From a virus, in the IMG/VR virus record IMGVR_UViG_3300048686_000223, positions 1 to 20,066 of that record: DNA of 20,066 nucleotides; one strand, written 5' to 3'. The notes beneath the pieces were generated by a model, which had not been told where the DNA came from, did not search any database, and worked only from the letters and a program-made list of their open reading frames with translations. Below, piece after piece: positions 14,360-20,066 of this stretch (position 1 is its first letter; each line of letters starts with the position of its first letter). The position numbers and the translations under genes were made by a program.

Positions 14360-15802
14360 ATGGTTCCACTACAGCTATCACAGGTTAAACCTGATTTTGA
14401 ATCGCTTGTAACCCAGCTACAATTATACTTAGCACAAAAAGAGACCTGGATAGACTTAATACCATCAGCTACCGGGCAAACCTTAATAGAGTTATGTGCC
14501 GCCGTAGGTGCATTTAATCAGTATGGTATAGAGTCAGCTACTAGGGAGGCATTTCTCGATACGGCTAGGCGTGAAAGTTCAGTATACGCTATTGTTAGAA
14601 TGCTAGGTGTTAGAATAGCAAGGAAGACACCTGCTAGAGTAGAGTGTACTCTATCAAGAGGGGTGCACGTTGAAACCCTAACTATTCCTGAATACAGCCA
14701 GTTTTTAGTACAGGGGAAACCGTTTTTTAACCGAGACCCCTTAATATGGTCAAATACTACGCAATCAATAAGTGCAGTTTTGTACGAAGGTCAAATTAAA
14801 ACAAAGGAGTTTGAGCCGTCTGGAGAGAGTTTTAGACAGATTAAACTAGGTGAACCTGGTTTCGTTGTAAGCAACTCTGATGTTATTGTAACTTTAGTTA
14901 GAATTGATAACAATGCTAGGGATACTTGGGAAGCAAGTGAATCCGGCATACTAATAGCAGATGCCAATGCTAAGGTGTACTATGATTCAACCTCAGGTGA
15001 CGGAGACCTTATAGTGTCATTTGGGGACAACAATCATGGTAAAAAACCTGATACTTCACATAAGATTGAGATAAAGTATGTTGTCACCAAAGGTTTGGCT
15101 GGGTCAGTTGGTAACTCAGGTCAAAAAGTTACAATAAGCACTGTAACGACCGTAGTAGGTGTTACTACGTCTGCAATGACAGGAGGTGCCGATGAAATAC
15201 CATACACCGTGTACAAGCGCATAGCTCCACATTTAGCAAACAGTAAACAAGCATGTGTAACTGCTGACCAATACTTAGCGAAAGCATTAGATTTTCCAGG
15301 TGTAGGTTCAGCGTCTATTACAGCAGAGCGTGATTACGAAGCTCAGGGTATACAACCTGACTTAACAAGAATGAACGTACTTACTATTTGCATACTCCCA
15401 GCGGACTCCCAACTAGCTGCGTTTTCTGAAGAGCAGTGGAATGAGTTTCTTGATTACATGAATAACTTTAAGTTTGCTTTATGTGAGATAGAGACCCAAA
15501 ACCCAGTAGCCATAGAAACTACTCTAAATATACATGTTACCATTCATAGAACAGCAGTTGCAGAGCTAGTCAAAGTAAATACGAGAAAGGTTGTATCTGA
15601 TTTATTCTCTAGGACTAACAACTTACTGTCCAAAACAATAGCGTTATCCGATATATCTAAGGCCGTATGCGATTTAGACGGAGTTGATTACATCAACATA
15701 TTAAACCATACTGCTGACCTTATACCTCAGCAGTTTCCTAAAAATCGGTATTTCGTGTTAACTGACCTTACGGTTACAACCTCATATACTAAAAGGATAT
15801 AG
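14360..15802 (+). CDS. Baseplate wedge protein, baseplate J family (gp6-like)
   Basis: This 480-residue protein is the gp6/gpJ-type wedge subunit that builds the ring of the baseplate. Evidence: an N-terminal helical segment with 'LIELCAAVGAFNQYGIESATREAFLDTA', an 'RMLGVRI' turn, the typical strand 'DLIVSFGDNNHGKKPD' followed by 'IEIKYVVTKGLAGSVGN', and then 'TSAMTGGADEIPYTVYKRIAPHLANSKQACVTADQY' with a linker helix, as in baseplate J proteins. It is shorter than T4 gp6 and nearer to P2-type or TssF-related lengths. AAAGGA precedes the ATG, and the 39-base gap before it shows nothing else. The next gene starts 4 bases after its stop. Confidence 0.9.
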   Translation: MVPLQLSQVKPDFESLVTQLQLYLAQKETWIDLIPSATGQTLIELCAAVGAFNQYGIESATREAFLDTARRESSVYAIVRMLGVRIARKTPARVECTLSRGVHVETLTIPEYSQFLVQGKPFFNRDPLIWSNTTQSISAVLYEGQIKTKEFEPSGESFRQIKLGEPGFVVSNSDVIVTLVRIDNNARDTWEASESGILIADANAKVYYDSTSGDGDLIVSFGDNNHGKKPDTSHKIEIKYVVTKGLAGSVGNSGQKVTISTVTTVVGVTTSAMTGGADEIPYTVYKRIAPHLANSKQACVTADQYLAKALDFPGVGSASITAERDYEAQGIQPDLTRMNVLTICILPADSQLAAFSEEQWNEFLDYMNNFKFALCEIETQNPVAIETTLNIHVTIHRTAVAELVKVNTRKVVSDLFSRTNNLLSKTIALSDISKAVCDLDGVDYINILNHTADLIPQQFPKNRYFVLTDLTVTTSYTKRI

Positions 15803-15806
15803 ATGT

Positions 15807-16382
15807 ATGCAACTCTTAGACATAACGAGTCCAGTTATAAGGGATAATAAACTTTGGCATGATTTTGTATCAGCAGTTGATGAAGTCTTTATTAATAACA
15901 TAGAGCTACCTATCGACAGGTTAGCATCAATTCGAGAAAGCAGTACTGATAAGAATATATTAGAGCTTACTGCTAGATTACTAGGATTCTCAGTAGACCA
16001 GAATGTTTTGGCGTTGCATCACAGCAAGTTAAACTGGTTATTACAGGAAGTAGCTAGGTTTTCTGAGTATGGAGCAACATCTAAGTTTGTCAATTTCTTA
16101 GACCTTGCATTAAATGGGCGCTGTACTGTTATTCCTTTGTATACGATGGATTACACACAGTTTGAACCTGACATTCAAGGTGATGACCTTAGAAGTAATG
16201 GTGGTGAATGGTGGCTCACCACCCATGTAGACGTAGACCTCGTAGTATTTAACAGAAGTAACAATGATTTGCTAAGTTCGGCAGATGCAGTAGAACGGCT
16301 AAAAAGCATTGTTTATCAGTTTAGCCCGGTTAACCTCGTAATTCGTAATTTTACAGTGCGGCAGGATGTTTCATTAGACTAA
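15807..16382 (+). CDS. Baseplate wedge protein, tail protein I-like
   Basis: This 191-residue protein directly follows the baseplate J gene, the position of gpI in P2-like phages and of gp7-type wedge proteins. The sequence has a helical N-terminus ('LWHDFVSAVDEVFINNIELPIDRLASIRESS'), an 'ILELTARLLGF' segment, a central 'GATSKFVNFLDLALNG' helix and a C-terminal strand pair ('WWLTTHVDVDLVVF', 'QFSPVNLVIRNFTV'), which matches the layout of tail protein I family members. It would link the inner wedge to fibres. Another ATG at 15803 is in a different frame and is not used. This gene ends the baseplate block. Confidence 0.7.
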   Translation: MQLLDITSPVIRDNKLWHDFVSAVDEVFINNIELPIDRLASIRESSTDKNILELTARLLGFSVDQNVLALHHSKLNWLLQEVARFSEYGATSKFVNFLDLALNGRCTVIPLYTMDYTQFEPDIQGDDLRSNGGEWWLTTHVDVDLVVFNRSNNDLLSSADAVERLKSIVYQFSPVNLVIRNFTVRQDVSLD

Positions 16383-16493
16383 GATGAACTTATAGTACAA
16401 ATCATAATTTTAAGTAGGCGTGTCTCATACACACTCGTTGTAACATTACTCGATGTTCACACCAATACCCCCTTAAATTATAGCGGAGTACAC
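16383..16493 (+). promoter_or_regulatory. Gap before the lysis block, possible promoter region
   Basis: This 111-base AT-rich gap separates baseplate from lysis genes. TTATAGTAC (16390-16398) and CATAATTT (16403-16410) recur in similar form in the other large gap, 19686-19771 (TTATAGTGTAC, CATAATTT). The gap ends with the CGGAG ribosome site of the next gene. I see no convincing terminator: AACAT/ATGTT near 16443-16458 is a weak stem without a T run. The shared elements could be late-promoter parts, but this is a guess from two examples. Confidence 0.25.
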
Positions 16494-16949
16494 ATGAAAA
16501 ATCAATTTAGTAAAGGAGAGCAAGTAGAAGAAGCCTGTGATGACCAGGTAGAACGGCGGTCATTCACAAGAAGAACCTCTGACAATCTGGACCTCTCAGA
16601 CTATGTGAAAAAAGATGAAGTAGAGCAGTTATCAAGTTCAAAGCTTACTTTACGCGAAGTAATCGGTGCTTTTGTAGTTACATTGTCACTAGCAGGTGCT
16701 GCTCTAACCCAGTATGAAAAGGTTACCTCGCTTATTAATGAGCAGACAACTAACATCACTAAGTTAGAGAACGAGATTAACCGTATACAAGCAGCAAGTC
16801 ATGCAGATGCCAGACTAGCTGAAGTTGAACGTCGCAAACTAGAAGAAAATGTGGCCGAACTTCAAAAACGAGTAGCAGCTTTGAACGAGAAAGCAACAAA
16901 CCTAGAGCAGTTGACAGGTATGTTGTACCAGCAGCGGGCAAAACGATGA
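16494..16949 (+). CDS. Membrane-anchored coiled-coil protein, inner-membrane spanin-like
   Basis: This 151-residue protein has a polar N-terminus of about 50 residues, one transmembrane segment (about 55-77, 'REVIGAFVVTLSLAGAALTQYE') and then a long coiled coil to the end with heptad-like Leu/Ile/Val and many Glu/Lys/Arg ('NITKLENEINRIQ', 'RRKLEENVAELQKRVAALNEK'). A membrane anchor followed by a periplasmic coiled coil next to holin and endolysin genes is the layout of Rz-type i-spanins, which disrupt the outer membrane at lysis. The long cytoplasmic head is unusual, as Rz normally starts at the membrane segment. I found no Rz1 lipoprotein overlapping it or beside it; the next protein has no lipobox Cys. 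CGGAG precedes the ATG. The spanin role is inferred. Confidence 0.6.
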   Translation: MKNQFSKGEQVEEACDDQVERRSFTRRTSDNLDLSDYVKKDEVEQLSSSKLTLREVIGAFVVTLSLAGAALTQYEKVTSLINEQTTNITKLENEINRIQAASHADARLAEVERRKLEENVAELQKRVAALNEKATNLEQLTGMLYQQRAKR

Positions 16950-17347
16950 AAAGATTACGACTAATATGGTTCTTACTGTTTTGGTTGAATTCTAGCTCGG
17001 CTGCCATTTTAATCAATAGGTCTTCGTATGAGTATTCACCTACTTTACTAGACCTATTCACACTGCACAAAACTCGTTGGTTGGATGGTACTAAAGTAAC
17101 GGTTGTAATATTCCCAACAACAACCATCCAACATGAGTTATTCTTAATAGAGTGGTTATCTATGACTGTGACCACCTATGATGAAATGCTAGCTCAGGGT
17201 ATATGTGGACACGAAAACAACATTAAGTATGTAACTTCTGAGGAAGAAATGCTTGATGTAGTATCAAGTATACCAGGTGCTATAGGGTACATAGTAAGTG
17301 AAAGAAAGTTGCCAAAACACTCCAAACTAATCATTTTAAACAACTAA
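16946..17347 (+). CDS. Secreted PBP-like (PstS-type) domain fragment protein
   Basis: This 133-residue protein starts in an ATGA overlap with the spanin-like gene. Residues 1-19 form a signal peptide ('MKRLRLIWFLLFWL', then 'NSSSA'), probably cut near 'SSA-A'. The mature part resembles the short periplasmic 'PBP-like' proteins related to phosphate-binding protein PstS: 'LLDLFTLHKTRWLDGTKVTVVIF' (34-56) matches their 'IFlGk...W.DG..v.pv' block, a polar segment with 'ELFLIEWL' follows, and 'EEMLDVVSSIPGAIGYI' (100-116) matches their 'V...pGaIGYv' signature. A complete PstS has about 320 residues, so this is one lobe at most. It has no lipobox. What a phage does with it inside a lysis block is unknown. 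The family call is from motif memory. Confidence 0.6.
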   Translation: MKRLRLIWFLLFWLNSSSAAILINRSSYEYSPTLLDLFTLHKTRWLDGTKVTVVIFPTTTIQHELFLIEWLSMTVTTYDEMLAQGICGHENNIKYVTSEEEMLDVVSSIPGAIGYIVSERKLPKHSKLIILNN

Positions 17348-17367
17348 ACTAGATACTTGAGGTTTTT

Positions 17368-17706
17368 ATGAATATCTTTAATAAAAGCATTGTTGCAAAA
17401 CAAGTAGCATCTGATTTGTACAGAGGTCTTATAGGACTCGCTTTAATACTATTCATGTTGTCATGGACGTCTGACTTAGAGAGTCTTACGGCTAACCTTC
17501 ATATAATTGGATTGCAAATTGCGTTTAGCATTGCAACCGCTTTGCTATCTCATGTAACAAGACGCCTGTTATTTCCATACTTAGACTTACAGGAACTTGT
17601 TATTGCAGCCCGTGGTCAACCTATGGCGTCCGCCATTGTGTTTTTAAGTGTGTGTATGGTATTGTCTACTATGATTATATCTGCATCTGCTTTTATATCA
17701 AACTAA
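17368..17706 (+). CDS. Holin-like membrane protein
   Basis: This 112-residue protein has three hydrophobic segments: about 19-34 ('RGLIGLALILFMLSW'), 43-62 ('NLHIIGLQIAFSIATALLSH') and 85-109 ('QPMASAIVFLSVCMVLSTMIIS'). Basic residues lie near the first and after the second. Size, three membrane segments and its place directly before a secreted endolysin fit a holin that triggers lysis timing. I do not recognise a specific holin family, and a small membrane protein of other function cannot be excluded. A GAGG ribosome site stands 7-8 bases before ATG. The endolysin gene starts 10 bases after the stop. Confidence 0.6.
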   Translation: MNIFNKSIVAKQVASDLYRGLIGLALILFMLSWTSDLESLTANLHIIGLQIAFSIATALLSHVTRRLLFPYLDLQELVIAARGQPMASAIVFLSVCMVLSTMIISASAFISN

Positions 17707-17716
17707 GAGGTGCCTA

Positions 17717-18439
17717 ATGAAACCAGTATTGATAGCATTGGTTCTGGTAGCATTAGGCATTAAGTGTGGGGTAGCTGAACCTACGTTACCTACCCTACCA
17801 AAAAATGCTTATGACAAAATACCCTTGGTTATTAAAGCACTAGAGGTAGACTGGCCGAGTATGCCAATGCCTAGTTTTATACCGTCAATGATAGAGCAAG
17901 AGTCCTGTATTTCGGTGACGCATAGCAAGTGCTGGTCGAGTACCGTTGAACTGAAAACTTCAAGAGAGTACGGGTTTGGGTTAGGTCAAATAACTATCGC
18001 ATATAACTCGAATGGTAGTGTCCGTTTTAACGTATTTGAAGAGCTTAAAGCGGTTAACCCATCGTTACGAGATTGGAAGTGGTCTGACCGCTACAATGCC
18101 TTGTACCAGATAAGAGCAATAGTTCTTAAAAACCGCCTAAATTGGAACAAGATAACTTTCCCTACTCGTAACTTATGGGAAAAGTTAGCATTCCTAGCTG
18201 CATACTACAATAGCGGTTCCCCGGTGAAAGATATGGCACTCTGTAGGTCTCACGCTGATTGTGACCCTACATCATGGTTTAACCGGAAAGGCAAAAAAGG
18301 AGTGGAAGCCTACTCCTACAAGAGTAAAACTGTAAAAAAGGGATATGGTAAGTCGTTTTTTGATATTAGTAGAGAGTATCCTATTAATGTCTTAATTTCA
18401 CGGCGACCTAAATACATTCCTTATGTAGAGAAAAGTTGA
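17717..18439 (+). CDS. Endolysin, lytic-transglycosylase-like, with signal peptide
   Basis: This 240-residue protein begins with a signal peptide ('MKPVLIALVLVALGIKCGVA', likely cut before EP). The mature protein has the pattern of SLT-type transglycosylases: 'PSMIEQESCISV' with candidate catalytic E62 (ES motif), then 'YGFGLGQITIAY' (84-95) corresponding to the GlxQi block, and 'LAFLAAYYNSG' (about 157-168), matching the AYNaG block. These enzymes cut the glycan strands of peptidoglycan. Cysteine pairs (C64, C72 and two near 175-182) could form disulfides in the periplasm. A signal peptide means export by the host Sec system, so the holin would act as trigger and not as the only route. AGAGG precedes the ATG. 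Its TGA overlaps the GAGG ribosome site of the next gene. Confidence 0.85.
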   Translation: MKPVLIALVLVALGIKCGVAEPTLPTLPKNAYDKIPLVIKALEVDWPSMPMPSFIPSMIEQESCISVTHSKCWSSTVELKTSREYGFGLGQITIAYNSNGSVRFNVFEELKAVNPSLRDWKWSDRYNALYQIRAIVLKNRLNWNKITFPTRNLWEKLAFLAAYYNSGSPVKDMALCRSHADCDPTSWFNRKGKKGVEAYSYKSKTVKKGYGKSFFDISREYPINVLISRRPKYIPYVEKS

Positions 18440-18447
18440 GGTTTAAA

Positions 18448-19083
18448 ATGCCTAACAAACTAGTAAGACGATATGCAGCACAACTTCGTATATCGGAAAG
18501 TGCAGTTGAAGAGTATTGGAAAGCCGCCAGAGTAGTAGCCGATGAAAAGTTCAAAAATCGTCGTGATTCTGCTTACTGGGGGTATGTAAACGGTACACTT
18601 AAACGTATGTTAGGCATTTCTAAAACAACAAAACCTTACAAGAACCGTAATAAGAGTGTTAACTCTAATGGGGTCACTAAAGAGTTAACAGCCTTTACGG
18701 GTCTAGACCGTGCTAAAATTGAAACAATTATAGAGAAAAACCTACCGTTCTTAATGCAAACATTAGATTCTAGTGTAAGTGAGGTCGCTCTTGATAGCAT
18801 TATGAAGCTACAGTCAGGAGTCTCAATAAACTCTTATGAGGTTCGAACCATTGAAAAACTGACGACCTTGCTAATAAAGTTTTTAATTGACATTATACCT
18901 ACGTTTAATCTGTATAAGAACCCAAAGCAAATAGCCTTGTTGTACACGCAAGAAATGTTAAAGTGGAAACCTTTAGTTCCTAATAAAGCATTACAGCAGG
19001 TCTCTATTAAACTCTTATGTAATCACATAGTAAATTGGCTAATCTTATACTCAACTATAAAAGAGGACTTAAAATGGATGTAG
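18448..19083 (+). CDS. Unassigned phage protein upstream of the fibre genes
   Basis: I take ATG at 18448 as start (211 residues), because GAGG at 18438-18441 lies 6 bases before it. An in-frame TTG at 18436 is possible but would overlap that site. The N-terminus has a compact motif, 'ISESAVEEYWKAARVVADEKF' followed by 'SAYWGYVNGTLKRMLG', similar to a short helical region found at the start of various phage structural proteins (memory, weak). The middle is polar and basic ('KPYKNRNKSVNS'), and the remainder is helical with several hydrophobic stretches ('LTTLLIKFLIDIIPTF', 'HIVNWLILYSTI') too polar at the edges to be certain membrane segments. It overlaps the next gene by 10 bases. Its role is unknown. 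Confidence 0.7.
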   Translation: MPNKLVRRYAAQLRISESAVEEYWKAARVVADEKFKNRRDSAYWGYVNGTLKRMLGISKTTKPYKNRNKSVNSNGVTKELTAFTGLDRAKIETIIEKNLPFLMQTLDSSVSEVALDSIMKLQSGVSINSYEVRTIEKLTTLLIKFLIDIIPTFNLYKNPKQIALLYTQEMLKWKPLVPNKALQQVSIKLLCNHIVNWLILYSTIKEDLKWM

Positions 19084-19685
19084 CAATTATACACAGGTAC
19101 AAACAACTTGCTTCGAGTTATGGTGTTACAAGCACTAACAGAGTAGACGTATTAGTCTGGGCAGTTAATAAGAAAGGTATCGAAGTATTAAGGAAAATGT
19201 GGATGACACCTAATGTACCTCCTTTTCCACAAAATGAAGAAATATGGTTGTGGTTTAATCCTGTGACCTCAGTTTTCTATAAGTCATCGAACTGGAAACC
19301 AGGTACTGTAACTTGGGAAACCGTAGATGAGTATGACCTCCTATTTAATGAAGAAGACTTGACGTCTACTAGCGGTAATACGTCTGCAAACATACTAGAA
19401 GTGCTGCAAACTAATCCAAACCTACTAGACTCTGCAGTACAGGTAGCTATTGCCAACATGACGAATACTTTAACACAAATACAGAGTTTGTCTGATTTAA
19501 GAGCTATATCAACCACGTCACTTCATGATAAGTCGTTACGTTATGTAGAGAACGAAAATGAGTTTTATGCTTACGACCTACAAAGTAGTGCAAGTGAGGA
19601 CGCTCCTTACATAATTGTGCCTAATAGTGGCGCAGGTAGGTGGAACCGTGTTGACCAGAAAATAGTAGACGGTGGGCAGTTTTAA
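19074..19685 (+). CDS. Tail-fibre-associated protein (attachment or adaptor candidate)
   Basis: The start is placed at ATG 19074 (203 residues), since AGAGG at 19062-19066 precedes it by 7 bases; an upstream TTG at 19035 has no such site. The last 75 residues have a pattern common in phage tail fibre proteins: 'LSDLRAISTTSLHDKSLRYVENENEFYAYD', then 'APYIIVPNSGAGRWNRV', where 'P..GaGRW' is frequent in fibre N-terminal or linker domains. The first 90 residues include a Trp-rich section ('EEIWLWFNPVTSVFYKSSNW'). It probably belongs to the fibre attachment apparatus or is a short fibre. Its start overlaps the end of the previous gene by 10 bases. Family assignment is moderate. Confidence 0.65.
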   Translation: MDVAIIHRYKQLASSYGVTSTNRVDVLVWAVNKKGIEVLRKMWMTPNVPPFPQNEEIWLWFNPVTSVFYKSSNWKPGTVTWETVDEYDLLFNEEDLTSTSGNTSANILEVLQTNPNLLDSAVQVAIANMTNTLTQIQSLSDLRAISTTSLHDKSLRYVENENEFYAYDLQSSASEDAPYIIVPNSGAGRWNRVDQKIVDGGQF

Positions 19686-19771
19686 TCAGGTCTAACTATA
19701 CTGAAATCCATAATTTATAGTGTACTGGTAAAGTACGACTATCTAGTTATTAACCCTGATAAGGAAACATT
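19686..19771 (+). promoter_or_regulatory. Gap before the tail fibre gene, possible promoter region
   Basis: The 86-base AT-rich gap holds CATAATTT (19709-19716) overlapping TTATAGTGTAC (19715-19725), like the elements in the gap at 16383-16493, and a small inverted repeat TGTACT/AGTACG around GGTAA. The AAGGA at 19761-19765 is the ribosome site of the fibre gene. No T run follows the hairpin, so it is not a clear terminator. Confidence 0.25.
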
Positions 19772-20066
19772 ATGAATCGATTACAATTACTGCGCACTAG
19801 CGTATCCGGTAGAATTCCAGAGGTTGCCAATTTACTCGAAGGCGAAATGGCAGTAAACACGACCGATGCGGATATGTACATAAGACTTGGTGGTCAGGTC
19901 TATCACATTAATGCTGCTTCGTTCTTGAAACAAGACTCTGCACACCGTCTAGTGTCAGACGCTCAAATTGCTGCATGGTCAACCACGTATCAACTTCCAA
20001 TTGCTAGTTCTACAGTCTTAGGAGGTGTTAAAGTAGGTGCTAACATAGTGCAAGATGTTGACGGTA
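19772..20066 (+). CDS. Tail fibre protein, N-terminal part (3' end missing)
   Basis: ATG at 19772 follows AAGGA (19761-19765), and the frame stays open to the window edge, giving 98 visible codons. The opening 'SGRIPEVANLLEGEMAVNTTDADMYIRLGGQVYHI' is the typical start of phage tail fibres and collar proteins, where 'P....L..GE.avN..D..lY' forms the virion-binding N-terminal domain. Near the window end 'SSTVLGGVKVGANI' is the repeat motif found along fibre shafts ('LGGVkVG'). The protein binds the baseplate with its N-terminus and would carry receptor-binding parts beyond the window. The family call is good; the total length is not visible. Confidence 0.85.
   Translation, partial: MNRLQLLRTSVSGRIPEVANLLEGEMAVNTTDADMYIRLGGQVYHINAASFLKQDSAHRLVSDAQIAAWSTTYQLPIASSTVLGGVKVGANIVQDVDG

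Noticed and set aside
16946-17347. Complete PstS phosphate-binding protein or Rz1-type o-spanin
   Set aside because: 133 residues is less than half of PstS, and the signal peptide has no lipobox cysteine needed for a spanin lipoprotein.
18436-18447. TTG start for the gene after the endolysin
   Set aside because: ATG at 18448 has GAGG at proper distance, and the TTG would overlap that site.
19035-19073. TTG start for the fibre-associated gene
   Set aside because: ATG at 19074 has AGAGG seven bases upstream; the TTG has no ribosome site and would overlap the previous gene by about 50 bases.
1-20066. tRNA or other structured RNA genes in the gaps
   Set aside because: Gaps are short and I saw no cloverleaf-like set of paired arms or CCA-type ends; this was a reading by eye, not a covariance search.

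Overview
The window is a late structural and lysis segment of a tailed phage with a contractile tail (myovirus). Every credible gene is on the + strand and gaps are short: the longest are about 128 bases (3502-3629), 111 bases (16383-16492) and 86 bases (19686-19771), so no stretch over 300 bases lacks a gene. The DNA is AT-rich. A coiled-coil inner-membrane protein of spanin type, a secreted transglycosylase-like endolysin and a secreted periplasmic-type protein point to a Gram-negative host. The species cannot be read from the sequence. I saw no integrase, transposase, CRISPR array or tRNA.

Layout. 1-656: two unassigned small genes, the first cut by the window edge, probably at the head-tail junction. 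703-3501: tail sheath followed by two tandem tail-tube-like proteins, closed by a hairpin terminator near 3539-3568. 3630-4579: a tail/baseplate chaperone with a clear programmed -1 frameshift signal, which adds 59 residues from the second frame. 4627-8844: a 1405-residue protein in the tape-measure position. It carries an internal lysozyme-like domain and an M15-like peptidase domain, and has a repetitive, disordered-looking C-terminal half. 8888-16382: the baseplate, in order a gp48/gp54-like tube-baseplate protein, a gp53-like wedge, a gp27-like hub, a gp5-like OB-fold spike without lysozyme, a beta-helix-like second spike candidate, an unassigned small protein, a gp25-like wedge, a gp6-like (baseplate J) wedge and a tail protein I-like wedge.

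16494-18439 is a lysis block: a membrane coiled-coil protein, a small secreted protein resembling a phosphate-binding-protein (PstS/PBP-like) fragment, a holin-like three-helix membrane protein and an endolysin with a signal peptide. 18448-20066 begins the adsorption module: one unassigned gene, one tail-fibre-associated protein and the N-terminus of a tail fibre that runs off the right edge.

How the parts fit. The chaperone pair should load the tape measure, around which tube and sheath polymerise on the hub/wedge baseplate. Cell-wall digestion during entry seems to have moved from the spike, where T4 gp5 carries it, to the tape-measure protein. Lysis proteins sit between baseplate and fibre genes. 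The observations most worth following are the frameshift cassette, the PBP-like protein inside the lysis block, the two-enzyme tape measure with its mosaic repeats, and a 22-base tandem repeat that triplicates the stop region of the hub gene.
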